Part shown: one piece after another, positions 41,285 through 49,299 of the stretch
How the letters are laid out: each line of letters begins with the position of its first letter
Position numbering within the stretch: position 1 is the first letter of the stretch
NCBI RefSeq assembly: GCF_001653515.1
Contig: NZ_LYOY01000029.1
Coordinates: 62,001 to 126,000, forward strand
DNA from: Streptomyces sp. ERV7
Lineage (GTDB): Bacteria > Actinomycetota > Actinomycetes > Streptomycetales > Streptomycetaceae
Reading direction: 5' to 3'
Length of the DNA stretch: 64,000 bases
Notes under the pieces: model-generated
Databases searched by the model: none
Told to the model about the DNA's origin: nothing
Seen by the model: the letters and a program-made list of their open reading frames with translations, nothing else
Position numbers and translations under genes: made by a program

Positions 41285-42031
41285 GTGGAGGATCTGCCCG
41301 AGTCGGTGACGGAGCCGGACGGTTCCGTGGTGGTGCGTGTGCTCAGCTACAACATCCGCTCGATGCGCGACGACGTCGCGGCCCTGGCCCGGGTGATCCG
41401 GGCCTGTCGGCCCGACGTCGTCTGCATCCAGGAGGCGCCCCGGTTCTTCCGTTGGCGCAAGGCCGCCGCCCGCCTCGCGAGGACTTCCGACCTCGTCTAC
41501 GTGACGGGTGGCGCCACCGCTTCCGGTCCCATGATCCTCGCCTCGCTCCGCGCCCACGTGGAGCACACCGAGGACGTTCTGTTGCCCCGTACCCCCGGCC
41601 TGCACCAGCGCGGCTTCGCCACCGCCGTGCTGCGCTTCGGCCGGGCCCGCCTCGGTGTGCTCAGCTGTCACCTGAGCATCAACGACCAGGAGCGCTACGA
41701 GCAGGGCCGACTGCTGCTCGACCAGCTCTCCGCCCTGCACGTCCCGCACGCCGTCGCGGCGGGCGACCTCAACGACCGGCCCGACGGCCATACCTTCGGC
41801 CTGCTCGCCGGTGCCCTGCAGGACGGCTGGGCGACGAAGCCGTGGGGGCGGGAGCACACCACCCGGCTGGGCGACCCGCTCCAGCGCATCGACGCCGTCT
41901 TCGCCACGGACGGGGTTCAGGTGCTGGGGTGCGGAGTGCCGATGGGGCTGACTGGGGTCCGGGAACGAGACCTGCGGGCAGCCACGGACCACCTCCCAGT
42001 GCTGGCCGCCGTGCGGGTGCCCGCCACGTAG
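41285..42031 (+). CDS. Endonuclease/exonuclease/phosphatase (EEP) family hydrolase
   Basis: A 248-aa protein with the DNase-I-like EEP fold. Motifs in order: VLSYNIRSM, VVCIQEAPR (metal Glu), LGVLSCHLS, AAGDLNDRPDG (Asp/Asn), RIDAVFATDG and ATDHLPVLAAV (Asp-His pair). All catalytic residues are present, so it is a metal-dependent phosphodiesterase or phosphatase; the substrate (nucleic acid, phosphoinositide or other) cannot be read. No signal peptide. The GTG follows a GGAGGAAGGGG site. Confidence 0.9.
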   Translation: MEDLPESVTEPDGSVVVRVLSYNIRSMRDDVAALARVIRACRPDVVCIQEAPRFFRWRKAAARLARTSDLVYVTGGATASGPMILASLRAHVEHTEDVLLPRTPGLHQRGFATAVLRFGRARLGVLSCHLSINDQERYEQGRLLLDQLSALHVPHAVAAGDLNDRPDGHTFGLLAGALQDGWATKPWGREHTTRLGDPLQRIDAVFATDGVQVLGCGVPMGLTGVRERDLRAATDHLPVLAAVRVPAT

Positions 42032-42136
42032 CACGGGGGGAGACCTTGGGAGGACCGGGCGGGTGACCTCCGTTTGCTGAACGGTCACACCGCCCCAGCA
42101 CCCGCGCCCAGGCCCCGGTAGACGGCTGTCGGTGTG

Positions 42137-42607
42137 TCAAAGGCACTCGGGGGTCAGCCAAGTCCGCTCGTAGTTCACCGCGTTCACCGTGACCCGGCCA
42201 AAGAAGTGCACGCACTTCGTCGCCGCGCCGTACACGTCGATGTAGCCGGCGTAGTCGTTGTAGGTGCCCGAGTCGTACCAGGAGGTCTGCCAGTCCCCGC
42301 GACGGACGACGATCTCCATGTGATGCGCACCGGAGATCCCGTCGCCGGCCCGCGCGCAGTAGGTACCCCCCTTGTAGCTGCCGGAGTACCAGATCTGCAT
42401 GTACCCGAGTTCCGTGGTGCCGTTGCGCAGGGTCACGGTCTTCCACGTTTGGCCCGGGCACGAGCTGAAGGGTCCGCCGTAGCCGGGCGGAGCGGCTGCC
42501 GGATCGGTCGCCGATGCGGTCGGCGCCTGCAGCAGCCCCGCGATCACCACGAGAGTCCCCAGCACGAACGCCCTTCGTCTCGACGTCCGCCCTTTCAGAA
42601 TCTTCAT
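42137..42607 (-). CDS. Small secreted protein, function unknown
   Basis: A 156-aa protein with a signal peptide (RRRAFVLGTLVVIAGLLQAPTASA, cleavage near residue 34). The mature part has four cysteines (SSCPG, YCARAG, KCVHF and a final ECL) and is rich in Tyr, Gly and Thr (GGTYCARAGDGISGAHHMEIVVRRGDW). It resembles secreted beta-rich Streptomyces proteins but I cannot name a family. A G-rich stretch precedes the ATG. Confidence 0.75.
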   Translation of the reverse strand: MKILKGRTSRRRAFVLGTLVVIAGLLQAPTASATDPAAAPPGYGGPFSSCPGQTWKTVTLRNGTTELGYMQIWYSGSYKGGTYCARAGDGISGAHHMEIVVRRGDWQTSWYDSGTYNDYAGYIDVYGAATKCVHFFGRVTVNAVNYERTWLTPECL

Positions 42608-42854
42608 CTCGTACCCCCGGTTCACCTCGCCCAGGCCGTCATGCCGGGCGCAAGCCCCGACGATGACAGTCACCGACCACGTGGGCAAGGCCCGCGCCGC
42701 AGTTGGGAAAACCCGCTTACAACAACAGTCCGGATTGTTGAGCCGCCAACTTTGCTCGGCGGTCCAGCCGGTGGTGTCGGACCCGCGCGGGCTGGTGCTC
42801 TGATCGGCGAGGGAGGACAATGGGAGGTGGTCCTCCCAATACCCCCACTCCCTC

Positions 42855-44177
42855 ATGTTCTCCGCCGTGCGACTGGTGCGTCGATTGTTGATGGCGGTAC
42901 TTCTGAGCACCGCGATCAGCGTGGGACCCCTCGCTTTTACGCCCCTGGCGGCAGCCGGCACCCAGCTGAAGGCGGCGGAGCTTTCCCTTTCCACCAGTGA
43001 GGGGCAGCGCGGAACGAGTGTGTCGGTCACCGGCACCGGCTTCGAGACCTGTGGCAAGGCGACGCTCACCTTCGATGGCCAACACGCGACACCTGCGACG
43101 GTGGATGATCCCAAGATCTACGGCACCATCGTGGTTCCGCAGGACGCCACCGTGGGGCCGGACCACACGATCGAGGCGACCTGCGACCCGGACGTCGACT
43201 CCGGCAACGCCTACCACGCGGAGGCCCCGTTCACCGTGACCAGCGGTGACGACACCACGCCCGCCGACACCCGGACGTTGACGCTCGATCCTGACCACGG
43301 ACCGGTCGGGACCTCGATCGACGTCCAGGGCACGGGGTTCACACAGTGTTCCGCCAAGAGCGTCGATCTCTACGTGGTTGAAGACGGGACCACCATCGCA
43401 TCCGGGATCCCCGTGGCGAGCAACGGCGACTTCTCGTACACGGAGATCGTCCGGGAGAAGACGACCCCGAAGACGTACACCTTCCGGGCCGCGTGCACCG
43501 GCGAACCGGGCATCTACGCGGACGCCGTCCTCGTCGTCGAGAGCCCCGCGAACCCGGTACTCACCCTCGCCCCCACGCAGGACGCGAAAGGCGCGACCGT
43601 ACAGGCGGACGGCACCGGGTTCACATGCCCGGACGTCGACTTCCAATGGGACAGCGGAGATCCGCCCTTCGCTACCACCCCCGTCCCGGACTCCCGCGCC
43701 TTCACCGCCGAGATCACGGTCCCAGCCGACGCAGAGCCGGGCGCGCACACGATTCGGGCCGTCTGCACGGCCGATCCCGACCAGTACGCCGAAGCCCCGT
43801 TCACGGTCACGGACGAGGACGGTACCGAAACGGGCGGTACGCAGACCGGCGGTACGGACACCGGCGGTACGCAGACCGGCGGTACGGACACCGGCAGTAC
43901 CGGCGGTACCGACAACGCCGGCGCCGTCGCCTGGGTCGTCGCCCCCGCCTCCCTCGGCGCCGCGCTGATCCTGGCCGTCGCCGCGGCCGTCTACTTCGGT
44001 CGGCTGCACCGCGGCCCGCGCTGGGTGCGCGGTCACGTTCGCGCCACCCTCCGCCCGGCCGCCGCGACCGCCGACCTGACCGAACAGAGCCCGTCCGGCG
44101 AACCCCCCACCCGCACGATCCGGCTCGACCCCCACGCGGACCCCGGCTCTGCGAGCATTGACGAGGTGGACCGATGA
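42855..44177 (+). CDS. Surface-anchored protein with Ig-like repeats
   Basis: A 440-aa exported protein. A signal peptide (LLMAVLLSTAISVGPLAFTPLAAAG) is followed by three related beta-sandwich repeats of about 90 residues, each opening with L-x-L-x-x-x-x-G and GTGF (SVTGTGFETCG, DVQGTGFTQCS, QADGTGFTCPD) and each with paired cysteines. A Gly-Thr repeat linker comes next, then a transmembrane segment (VAWVVAPASLGAALILAVAAAVYF), then a basic cytoplasmic tail. The repeats look like IPT/TIG-type modules. Its stop overlaps the next gene as ATGA. Role unknown; adhesion or sensing is a guess. Confidence 0.8.
   Translation: MFSAVRLVRRLLMAVLLSTAISVGPLAFTPLAAAGTQLKAAELSLSTSEGQRGTSVSVTGTGFETCGKATLTFDGQHATPATVDDPKIYGTIVVPQDATVGPDHTIEATCDPDVDSGNAYHAEAPFTVTSGDDTTPADTRTLTLDPDHGPVGTSIDVQGTGFTQCSAKSVDLYVVEDGTTIASGIPVASNGDFSYTEIVREKTTPKTYTFRAACTGEPGIYADAVLVVESPANPVLTLAPTQDAKGATVQADGTGFTCPDVDFQWDSGDPPFATTPVPDSRAFTAEITVPADAEPGAHTIRAVCTADPDQYAEAPFTVTDEDGTETGGTQTGGTDTGGTQTGGTDTGSTGGTDNAGAVAWVVAPASLGAALILAVAAAVYFGRLHRGPRWVRGHVRATLRPAAATADLTEQSPSGEPPTRTIRLDPHADPGSASIDEVDR
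43833..43892 (+). repeat. Tandem 30-bp repeat in coding linker
   Basis: Two exact 30-bp copies beginning GGCGGTACGCAGACC sit back to back, followed by decayed 15-bp half units to about 43916. In frame they encode GGTQTGGTDT repeats in the linker before the transmembrane segment, so copy number could vary by slippage. Confidence 0.9.
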
Positions 44178-44818
44178 CCACATTCACGAACGCGACGACG
44201 GCCCCGCCCGCCTTGACCGTCCGCTCGTTCCTGCTCGGCGCGGGCGGGGACCTCGACACCCCGCTGCGCGCCCATGGAACGGCTGGTCCGCTGCTCGGCC
44301 CCGTGCGCGGCAGGACACCCGCCGCCGACCGGGCCGTCGAACACGAGCTGGCCACCGTCATCGACGACTTCCTCAGACTCGACATGCTCGATCTGATGGC
44401 GGACGGCTGGCGCAGATACGCCGCCCTGCGTGATGCCGCGCGCCGCACCCGAAACGCCCCGGGCAGCGAGGAGGTCGTCGCACTGGCGACCCATCGGATC
44501 ACCTCGGCGCACCGGCCGTACGTCGATGTCTTCGTGGACGGTGTGAAGATCGGCACGCTGGACGTGGAGCTGACCGTGGTCTTCTGGATTTCTGGTCTCG
44601 TCTGCGTCATCCGCGACGCCCACCTCATCGGCGTCCGGTCGGGGGAGTGCGGGATCGACGCGAGCCTCGCGGTGCAGGGGGTCACGCTCACCGAGCAGCG
44701 GGGCGGCCGGCTCGACCTCCCCGGCGCCTTCGCCCTTCGCGCCCCCGTCCTGTTGCTGCGGGACGAGCCCCCCGACCCCCGCCAGGCCCGGACCGTCCCG
44801 GGTGCCGGCACTCGATGA
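44174..44818 (+). CDS. Hypothetical partner of the Ig-like surface protein
   Basis: A 214-aa soluble protein that I do not recognise. The N-terminal half is helical and charged (DRAVEHELATVIDDFLRLDMLDLMADGWRRYAALRDAARR). The second half is beta-rich with ITSAHRPYVDVFVDGVKIGTLDVELTVVFWISGLVCVIRDAHLIGV and a Cys in SGECGID. It is translationally coupled (ATGA) to the surface protein, so the two probably work together, for example as a cytoplasmic partner of its tail. Confidence 0.75.
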   Translation: MTTFTNATTAPPALTVRSFLLGAGGDLDTPLRAHGTAGPLLGPVRGRTPAADRAVEHELATVIDDFLRLDMLDLMADGWRRYAALRDAARRTRNAPGSEEVVALATHRITSAHRPYVDVFVDGVKIGTLDVELTVVFWISGLVCVIRDAHLIGVRSGECGIDASLAVQGVTLTEQRGGRLDLPGAFALRAPVLLLRDEPPDPRQARTVPGAGTR

Positions 44819-44829
44819 TGTTCACCGTG

Positions 44830-44907
44830 GCCGCCTGTTTCGTAGGCCGTGACGACGGCTTGGGCGCGACTGCGCAGGTCCGGCTTGGGCATGAGCGGTG
44901 ACAGATG
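44830..44907 (-). pseudogene. Fragment of a NarL-type response regulator C-terminus
   Basis: On the minus strand a 26-codon stretch reads HLSPLMPKPDLRSRAQAVVTAYETG. It resembles the last helix region of LuxR/NarL regulators (SRLMxKLxxRxRAQxVVxAYExGLV). The rest of the helix-turn-helix and the receiver are absent, and the frame runs on into the antisense of the neighbouring gene. Probably a decayed relic. Confidence 0.4.
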
Positions 44908-45065
44908 ACCGGCCAGTCCACTGTGCAGCACCGCACCGCTCATCCCGTCCGTGTCGGTGAGCGGCCACAGTATGCGCCAGTTCCGCACTTATCTTCCGTG
45001 CGGCATCGCCGGGCCGGTAACGTGTCCAGTCCTGGTCGGGCGGGATGCGCCGAAGGCGGTGGGGC

Positions 45066-45518
45066 ATGGATCCGGTGTCGACGGCGTTGCTCGCGGAACT
45101 GGCAGGTGGAGCCGGTGGTGCGCTCGGCCACCAGGCGTGGTTGGGGCTCACCGCGCTGGTACGCCGCCCGTTCGGGCACGACCACGACGCGTCCGCGCAG
45201 GATCCGGCTGTCAGCACCGGAGAGGCGGAGCTGATCCGGCTTCAGGCGGAGCCCGGGGATACGGCGCGTGCACAGGCGTTGAGCACCGCGCTGGCGACGC
45301 GCGCCGCGGTGGATCCGGAGTTCTCCACCGACCTGCGGCAGTGGAATGAACAGGTGGAATCGATGCGTACCCGCGACGGCGACGTCCACAACACGGTGAG
45401 CGGCGGCACCCAGTACGGTCACGTGCTGCAAGGGCGGGACTTCTCCGGTCTGACCTTCAACACCACCGCTCCACCACCACCTGCCCCCGGGGCGGAGACG
45501 CCGTCGACGCAAGGCTGA
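45066..45518 (+). CDS. Putative amyloid-motif effector (bell-like domain plus BASS/RHIM-like motif)
   Basis: A 150-aa protein. Residues 1-35 form a hydrophobic, Gly/Ala-rich helical region (STALLAELAGGAGGALGHQAWLG), followed by a charged helical stretch to about 100. Residues 107-133 hold an amyloid-type motif: TVSGGTQYGHVLQGRDFSGL, with the G-x-V-x-Q-x-R-D-x-S-G core. A Pro-rich tail ends the protein. This layout (N-terminal membrane-active domain, C-terminal BASS motif) is known for effectors of actinobacterial NLR-like proteins. The STAND gene 5 kb downstream has a matching N-terminal motif. Pore formation is inferred from this architecture only. Confidence 0.65.
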   Translation: MDPVSTALLAELAGGAGGALGHQAWLGLTALVRRPFGHDHDASAQDPAVSTGEAELIRLQAEPGDTARAQALSTALATRAAVDPEFSTDLRQWNEQVESMRTRDGDVHNTVSGGTQYGHVLQGRDFSGLTFNTTAPPPPAPGAETPSTQG

Positions 45519-45547
45519 GGCGATCGGATACCGCGGAGGTGGACGCC

Positions 45548-46213
45548 ATGCGCGCAACGTCGCAGCATCTGCGGAGTTTCGTGGATCGGCACAGGGTGCT
45601 TCGCCACCCCTTTCTCACGTTGGTGTCCTCCGGCAGAGCCGATCCCGGGCATCTCGTCGCCTGGGGGCTTCAGGAACGCCATGTGTCGTACGCCTTTCCC
45701 CGGTCCATCGGTCTGTTGATCTCGTGCGCCGATGACTTCCGCATGAGGACGGTGCTCGCGGAAAACCTGTGGGAGGAGTTCGGTGAGGGAAATCCCGACC
45801 TGGCCCACGCCGTGCTGCTCGACAACCTCCTTGAGTCGATGGGAGTCGACAGGGATCGACTGGACTGCCCTGCGACCGACGGGACGCTGGCGTTCCTCAA
45901 GACGCAGCGCCAACTCACGACGTCGAGCGCCTGGCGAGGCGTGGGAGCCTTCTGTTACGCGAACGAGTATCTGTCGCTCGCCGAATTCCGCCCGCTGGAA
46001 GCCGCCGTCCGGTCCCGTTTCCCGTCGGCCGACCTCTCGTACTTCACCGAGAACATGAAAGCCGACACCCGGCACACGGAACTTCTGGAGTCGCTGATCG
46101 ACGCCGCTGCGGAAGTCCCCTCGAACAGGGCGGACATCGAGTACGGCGTCAGCGAGGCGCTCGACGCGCGCTGCCTGTTCTACGACTCCCTGGTGGCGTC
46201 GGGAGACGAGTGA
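45548..46213 (+). CDS. Heme-oxygenase-like diiron (HDO) family enzyme
   Basis: A 221-aa all-helical protein of the iron-containing redox enzyme group related to PqqC/TENA, CADD and the SznF diiron domain. Likely iron ligands lie in ENLWEEFGEGNPDLAHAVLL (Glu and His), FCYANEYLSLAEF (Glu) and ENMKADTRHTELL (Asp and His). Known members oxidise or N-hydroxylate amino-acid-derived substrates. The ATG at 45548 has GGAGG nine bases upstream. The 2-oxoglutarate oxygenase gene follows after 6 bp, so both probably act in one pathway. Confidence 0.82.
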   Translation: MRATSQHLRSFVDRHRVLRHPFLTLVSSGRADPGHLVAWGLQERHVSYAFPRSIGLLISCADDFRMRTVLAENLWEEFGEGNPDLAHAVLLDNLLESMGVDRDRLDCPATDGTLAFLKTQRQLTTSSAWRGVGAFCYANEYLSLAEFRPLEAAVRSRFPSADLSYFTENMKADTRHTELLESLIDAAAEVPSNRADIEYGVSEALDARCLFYDSLVASGDE

Positions 46214-46219
46214 CGGGCC

Positions 46220-47203
46220 ATGGGTGCAGAGCATTCCGTGCGCATTTCGTGTGGAGAATGGCGTGACCAACTCGGTGGCCTGTCCGTGGAGTTGCCTGCG
46301 GTGCCGCGTCGCGATGTCGCCGCGTTCGTGCGCGGCGCAGCCAGGATGGCCGCCAGGCTGCCGGGCCCGCTTCTGGAGCGTCTGGAGGCGCTGAGAACGG
46401 GACAGGACGGCCATGGCTATCTTCATGTGACGGATCTTCCCCATGTACCCGGCGTACTGCCGAGGACGCCTGACATCAGGCCCGCCCCGGTCGAGCGACC
46501 TCTGCTTGCCATGGAAGGCTGGCTGTTGGCGACATGTACGGCAATGGGTGTGCCCACCGCCTACCGTGAGCTGTACTCGGGCAGTCTGCTTCAGGACATC
46601 TGTCCGTCGCCGCAGGCCCATCCGCTGTCGGCCCAGAGCTCGACCACTGCGCTGCTGCCGCACTCGGAAATGCTCTACCACCGATGGCGACCGGACTTCC
46701 TGCTGCTCGCGTGCTCACGCGCGGACCACGACGGCGCTGCGGGGACGACCGTGGCGGGCGCCCGGGCCGCGCTGGCGCTGCTCGGGGCCGTCGAACTGGA
46801 GGTCCTGCGCGAGCACCGTATGGCATGTGGGACGGACCTGGCCTTCCGTCGTACGGACGGAACGAGCCCGCGGGCACACGTGCTGGTCGTCGACGGTGTT
46901 CCCGCTGACCCTCGGCTCGCCTTCGACCGCGAACTGCTGGAGCCCGGCGACCCATCGGCCCGTCGAGCCCTGCGGGCGTTGTCCGAGGCGCTGGACGAGG
47001 TCACCGACACCGTGCGGATGCGCCCCGGTGACCTGCTGATCCTCGACAACGCGCGCGTCGTCCACGGCCGCACGGCGTTCACGCCACGCTGGGACGGCCA
47101 CGACCGGTGGCTGCACAGGACGTACGCCAGGTCTTGGCCGCAGGGTCCCGCCGGTACGACGGCTGCCGTTGCTTACCAGACCAAGCCGTTCGCGCCCTGC
47201 TGA
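46220..47203 (+). CDS. Clavaminate-synthase-like Fe(II)/2-oxoglutarate oxygenase
   Basis: A 327-aa TauD/clavaminate-synthase family oxygenase. The iron-binding HxE is in LLPHSEMLYH, the distal His in DNARVVHGRTAF, and the 2-oxoglutarate Arg in RWLHRTYARSW. This branch includes Asn, Arg and enduracididine-type hydroxylases that act on free or carrier-bound amino acids. It directly follows the HDO enzyme gene on the same strand. The substrate is unknown; an amino acid is the best guess. Confidence 0.85.
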   Translation: MGAEHSVRISCGEWRDQLGGLSVELPAVPRRDVAAFVRGAARMAARLPGPLLERLEALRTGQDGHGYLHVTDLPHVPGVLPRTPDIRPAPVERPLLAMEGWLLATCTAMGVPTAYRELYSGSLLQDICPSPQAHPLSAQSSTTALLPHSEMLYHRWRPDFLLLACSRADHDGAAGTTVAGARAALALLGAVELEVLREHRMACGTDLAFRRTDGTSPRAHVLVVDGVPADPRLAFDRELLEPGDPSARRALRALSEALDEVTDTVRMRPGDLLILDNARVVHGRTAFTPRWDGHDRWLHRTYARSWPQGPAGTTAAVAYQTKPFAPC

Positions 47204-47230
47204 GTGCGGAGCTCCGCCTCGGCCGCGGCA

Positions 47231-48256
47231 CTACGCGCCGCCGCGCCGCACGGCTGCCCTCCGTTCGCGGAAATCAGGGTTGGTGACATCGGGCGAACCG
47301 GCCCCTGACAGTACGTCACACACCGCGCGGGCGGCGCGCAGGCCGGCGCGCAGCCCCGCGTCCCGGGTGAGGAAGCCCATCTGGGGGACGGACAGGAAGC
47401 GTTCCGGGCCGAGCGCCGTGAGCGCGGCCCAGGCGTCCCCGGGGCCGAGGCCGTCCACCGCGGCCCGGAGGTTCCTGTGCTCGACGGCCCAGGCCAGCGC
47501 CACGGGATCGACGAGATCGTGATGGCCCGTGTTCACCAGCAGGGCGCCGTCCCTGCAGATCTCCAGCTCCCGCCTGCCGAGCAGCGGCGGTTCGTCCGCG
47601 GTGGGCCCCGGCCGGTGCAGGCTGATCACGTCGGACCGGGAGAGGAGGTCGTCGAGGCCGGTGTACGCGATGCCGGAGGCGGCCTCCAGCGCATGGTTGC
47701 GCCGAGGGGAGGTGTACAGCACGCGCATGCCCAGCCCCTGGGCCATCGTGGCGACGCGTGCCCCGATCCGGCCCGCGCCGACCACTCCCAGGGTGCGGCC
47801 GCCCAGTTCGCGGCCCTCGGGAGGCGACACCGCGGTGCTCGGGTCGGCCGGGGAATGCCGGGGCCCGATGATGGTGTCGGTGAACGGGCGGGCCAGGGCG
47901 AGCGCGAGCAGGACGGTGAACTCCGCGACCGAGGCCGCGTTCTCGCCCGGTGTGTTCGCGAAAGCCATCCCCAAGTCGTACGCCGTGCGCCAGCCGGGCA
48001 CATAGCTGCGGAAGTCGGTGCCGACGAACGCGACGGCTTCCAGGGCCACGGCTCGTTCGAAGTGGGCGGGCCGCGGCTCCTCGTATCCGCCGATCAGGTA
48101 CCCGGAGACGCCGTCGAGCGCCGTATGCAGGCCGTCCGCGCCCAGGTGGTCGTCGGTGACCTCCCGCAGGGCGAACCCACGGTCGGTGATCAGGCGGCGG
48201 GCCTCTTGCGGCACCACGGCCGTTCCGGTCACCAGGACGATGAGCTGCTCCTTCAT
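47231..48256 (-). CDS. D-2-hydroxyacid dehydrogenase-like protein with altered active site
   Basis: A 341-aa protein of the D-isomer 2-hydroxyacid dehydrogenase family. The NAD motif is GVVGAGRIG and the catalytic domain fold is recognisable (FANTPGENAASVAEF). Two catalytic positions differ: LVNTARG reads LVNTGHH, replacing the substrate-binding Arg, and the catalytic His in PHxG reads VPQMG. These changes make ordinary hydroxyacid oxidation doubtful. GC content and codon use are like the neighbours. It is convergent with the oxygenase gene and transcribed with the methylase and oxidase genes. Confidence 0.78.
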   Translation of the reverse strand: MKEQLIVLVTGTAVVPQEARRLITDRGFALREVTDDHLGADGLHTALDGVSGYLIGGYEEPRPAHFERAVALEAVAFVGTDFRSYVPGWRTAYDLGMAFANTPGENAASVAEFTVLLALALARPFTDTIIGPRHSPADPSTAVSPPEGRELGGRTLGVVGAGRIGARVATMAQGLGMRVLYTSPRRNHALEAASGIAYTGLDDLLSRSDVISLHRPGPTADEPPLLGRRELEICRDGALLVNTGHHDLVDPVALAWAVEHRNLRAAVDGLGPGDAWAALTALGPERFLSVPQMGFLTRDAGLRAGLRAARAVCDVLSGAGSPDVTNPDFRERRAAVRRGGA

Positions 48257-48346
48257 GTGCCCTCCTGTGGCATGCGGCCCTGGCCGCCGTCATCGCCTCG
48301 GCCGGGAGCGGGCGAAGCGCCGGTTGTCGAGGACGTCATCGCACCC

Positions 48347-49288
48347 TTACCGCAGCTCGAAGACAATGAGGGACAGCGGCCCGCGCCAGGTGAACTGTCC
48401 GCAGACGATGACGCGGGCGTCGTGCACCCGTCCTGGCAGCGCCGCGGCGGCCTGCTCCAGGACCTCCCGCGTCGCGTCGTGCCCGTCGTCGTCGGGTTCG
48501 TGCTCGATGATCACCGTCGCACGCCGCGTCATCGCGGCCGCCTGGCGCAGCATGGCCACGGTGGTCGCGGCGAAGCCCGAATCCTTCGGAGCCGCCTTGC
48601 GTCCCTGGTCGGCCTCGGCGGCGGCGAGAACGTCGCGAGCCGACGCGGTCAGCCGCGGCGGGGCGCCCAGCAGCGGCGATCGCCGTCCGAACTGCGGCGA
48701 GGTGTACAGCACGATGCCCGCCTTCGGGACCGCCAGGCCGCGCCAGCCGACCGGGGCTGTCGCATCCGCGCACACCACCCGGCCGGTGGCGGCGGGGGGC
48801 CGCAGGCGCGCGAGATCGCCGGTGACGTCCTCGTATCCGAGCGGAGTTCCGCGCGAGGCCCGTAGGGCCAGCACGACGGCCAAGCAGGACGCGACCGCCA
48901 CCTCGTCGGCACTGGCGTACGCGGGGAGCATGGCCAGCACCGGCAGCAGGCTCTCGGGGTCGCGGATCGGCGGCAGTCGCCGGAGTATCCGGGCATGGCG
49001 GACGGTGGCCCGGCTCTTCGCCAGGCTGACGCAGGCGAGGACCGGGTCGATCTCGATCCCGAAGAACGGCAGGTCCATCAGTCGGGCCGCCATCGCCGAA
49101 CTGCCTCCGCCGGCGAAGGGATCGACCACGGCTCTGCACGACGGGCCCACGAGGTCGGCGACGACCGCCATCGTCGTGCGGACGTTGGAGGCACTCGCCG
49201 TCTGAAACCAGCGGTCCACAGGTTCTCGCGGGTCGGGGTGGTAGCGCTCGGCGTCCAGCGGCAGGGACCGGGGCAGGGACAGGGGCAC
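48347..49288 (-). CDS. DNA-methylase-like SAM-dependent methyltransferase
   Basis: A 313-aa protein. The SAM motif VVDPFAGGGSSAMAARLMDLPFFGIEIDP is that of N4/N6 DNA amino-methyltransferases. The catalytic [DNS]PP[YF] motif is changed to TSPQFG, so base methylation is uncertain; small-molecule or tRNA N-methylation are alternatives. The C-terminal part (ATVIIEHEPDD ... VIVCGQFTWRGPLSLIVFEL) completes a Rossmann fold. GAGGAGG precedes the GTG start. There is no restriction gene beside it. It lies 11 bp after the oxidase gene and is probably co-transcribed with it. Confidence 0.72.
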   Translation of the reverse strand: MPLSLPRSLPLDAERYHPDPREPVDRWFQTASASNVRTTMAVVADLVGPSCRAVVDPFAGGGSSAMAARLMDLPFFGIEIDPVLACVSLAKSRATVRHARILRRLPPIRDPESLLPVLAMLPAYASADEVAVASCLAVVLALRASRGTPLGYEDVTGDLARLRPPAATGRVVCADATAPVGWRGLAVPKAGIVLYTSPQFGRRSPLLGAPPRLTASARDVLAAAEADQGRKAAPKDSGFAATTVAMLRQAAAMTRRATVIIEHEPDDDGHDATREVLEQAAAALPGRVHDARVIVCGQFTWRGPLSLIVFELR

Positions 49289-49299
49289 GGCATTCCTCC

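Noticed and set aside
40751..42088. Minus-strand 445-codon frame across the TetR-EEP gap
   Set aside because: The text is Pro/Arg/Gly-rich without family resemblance and most of it is antisense to the EEP gene.
43833..43916. Repeats considered as a CRISPR-like array
   Set aside because: The copies are contiguous with no spacers and keep the reading frame of a Gly-Thr linker.
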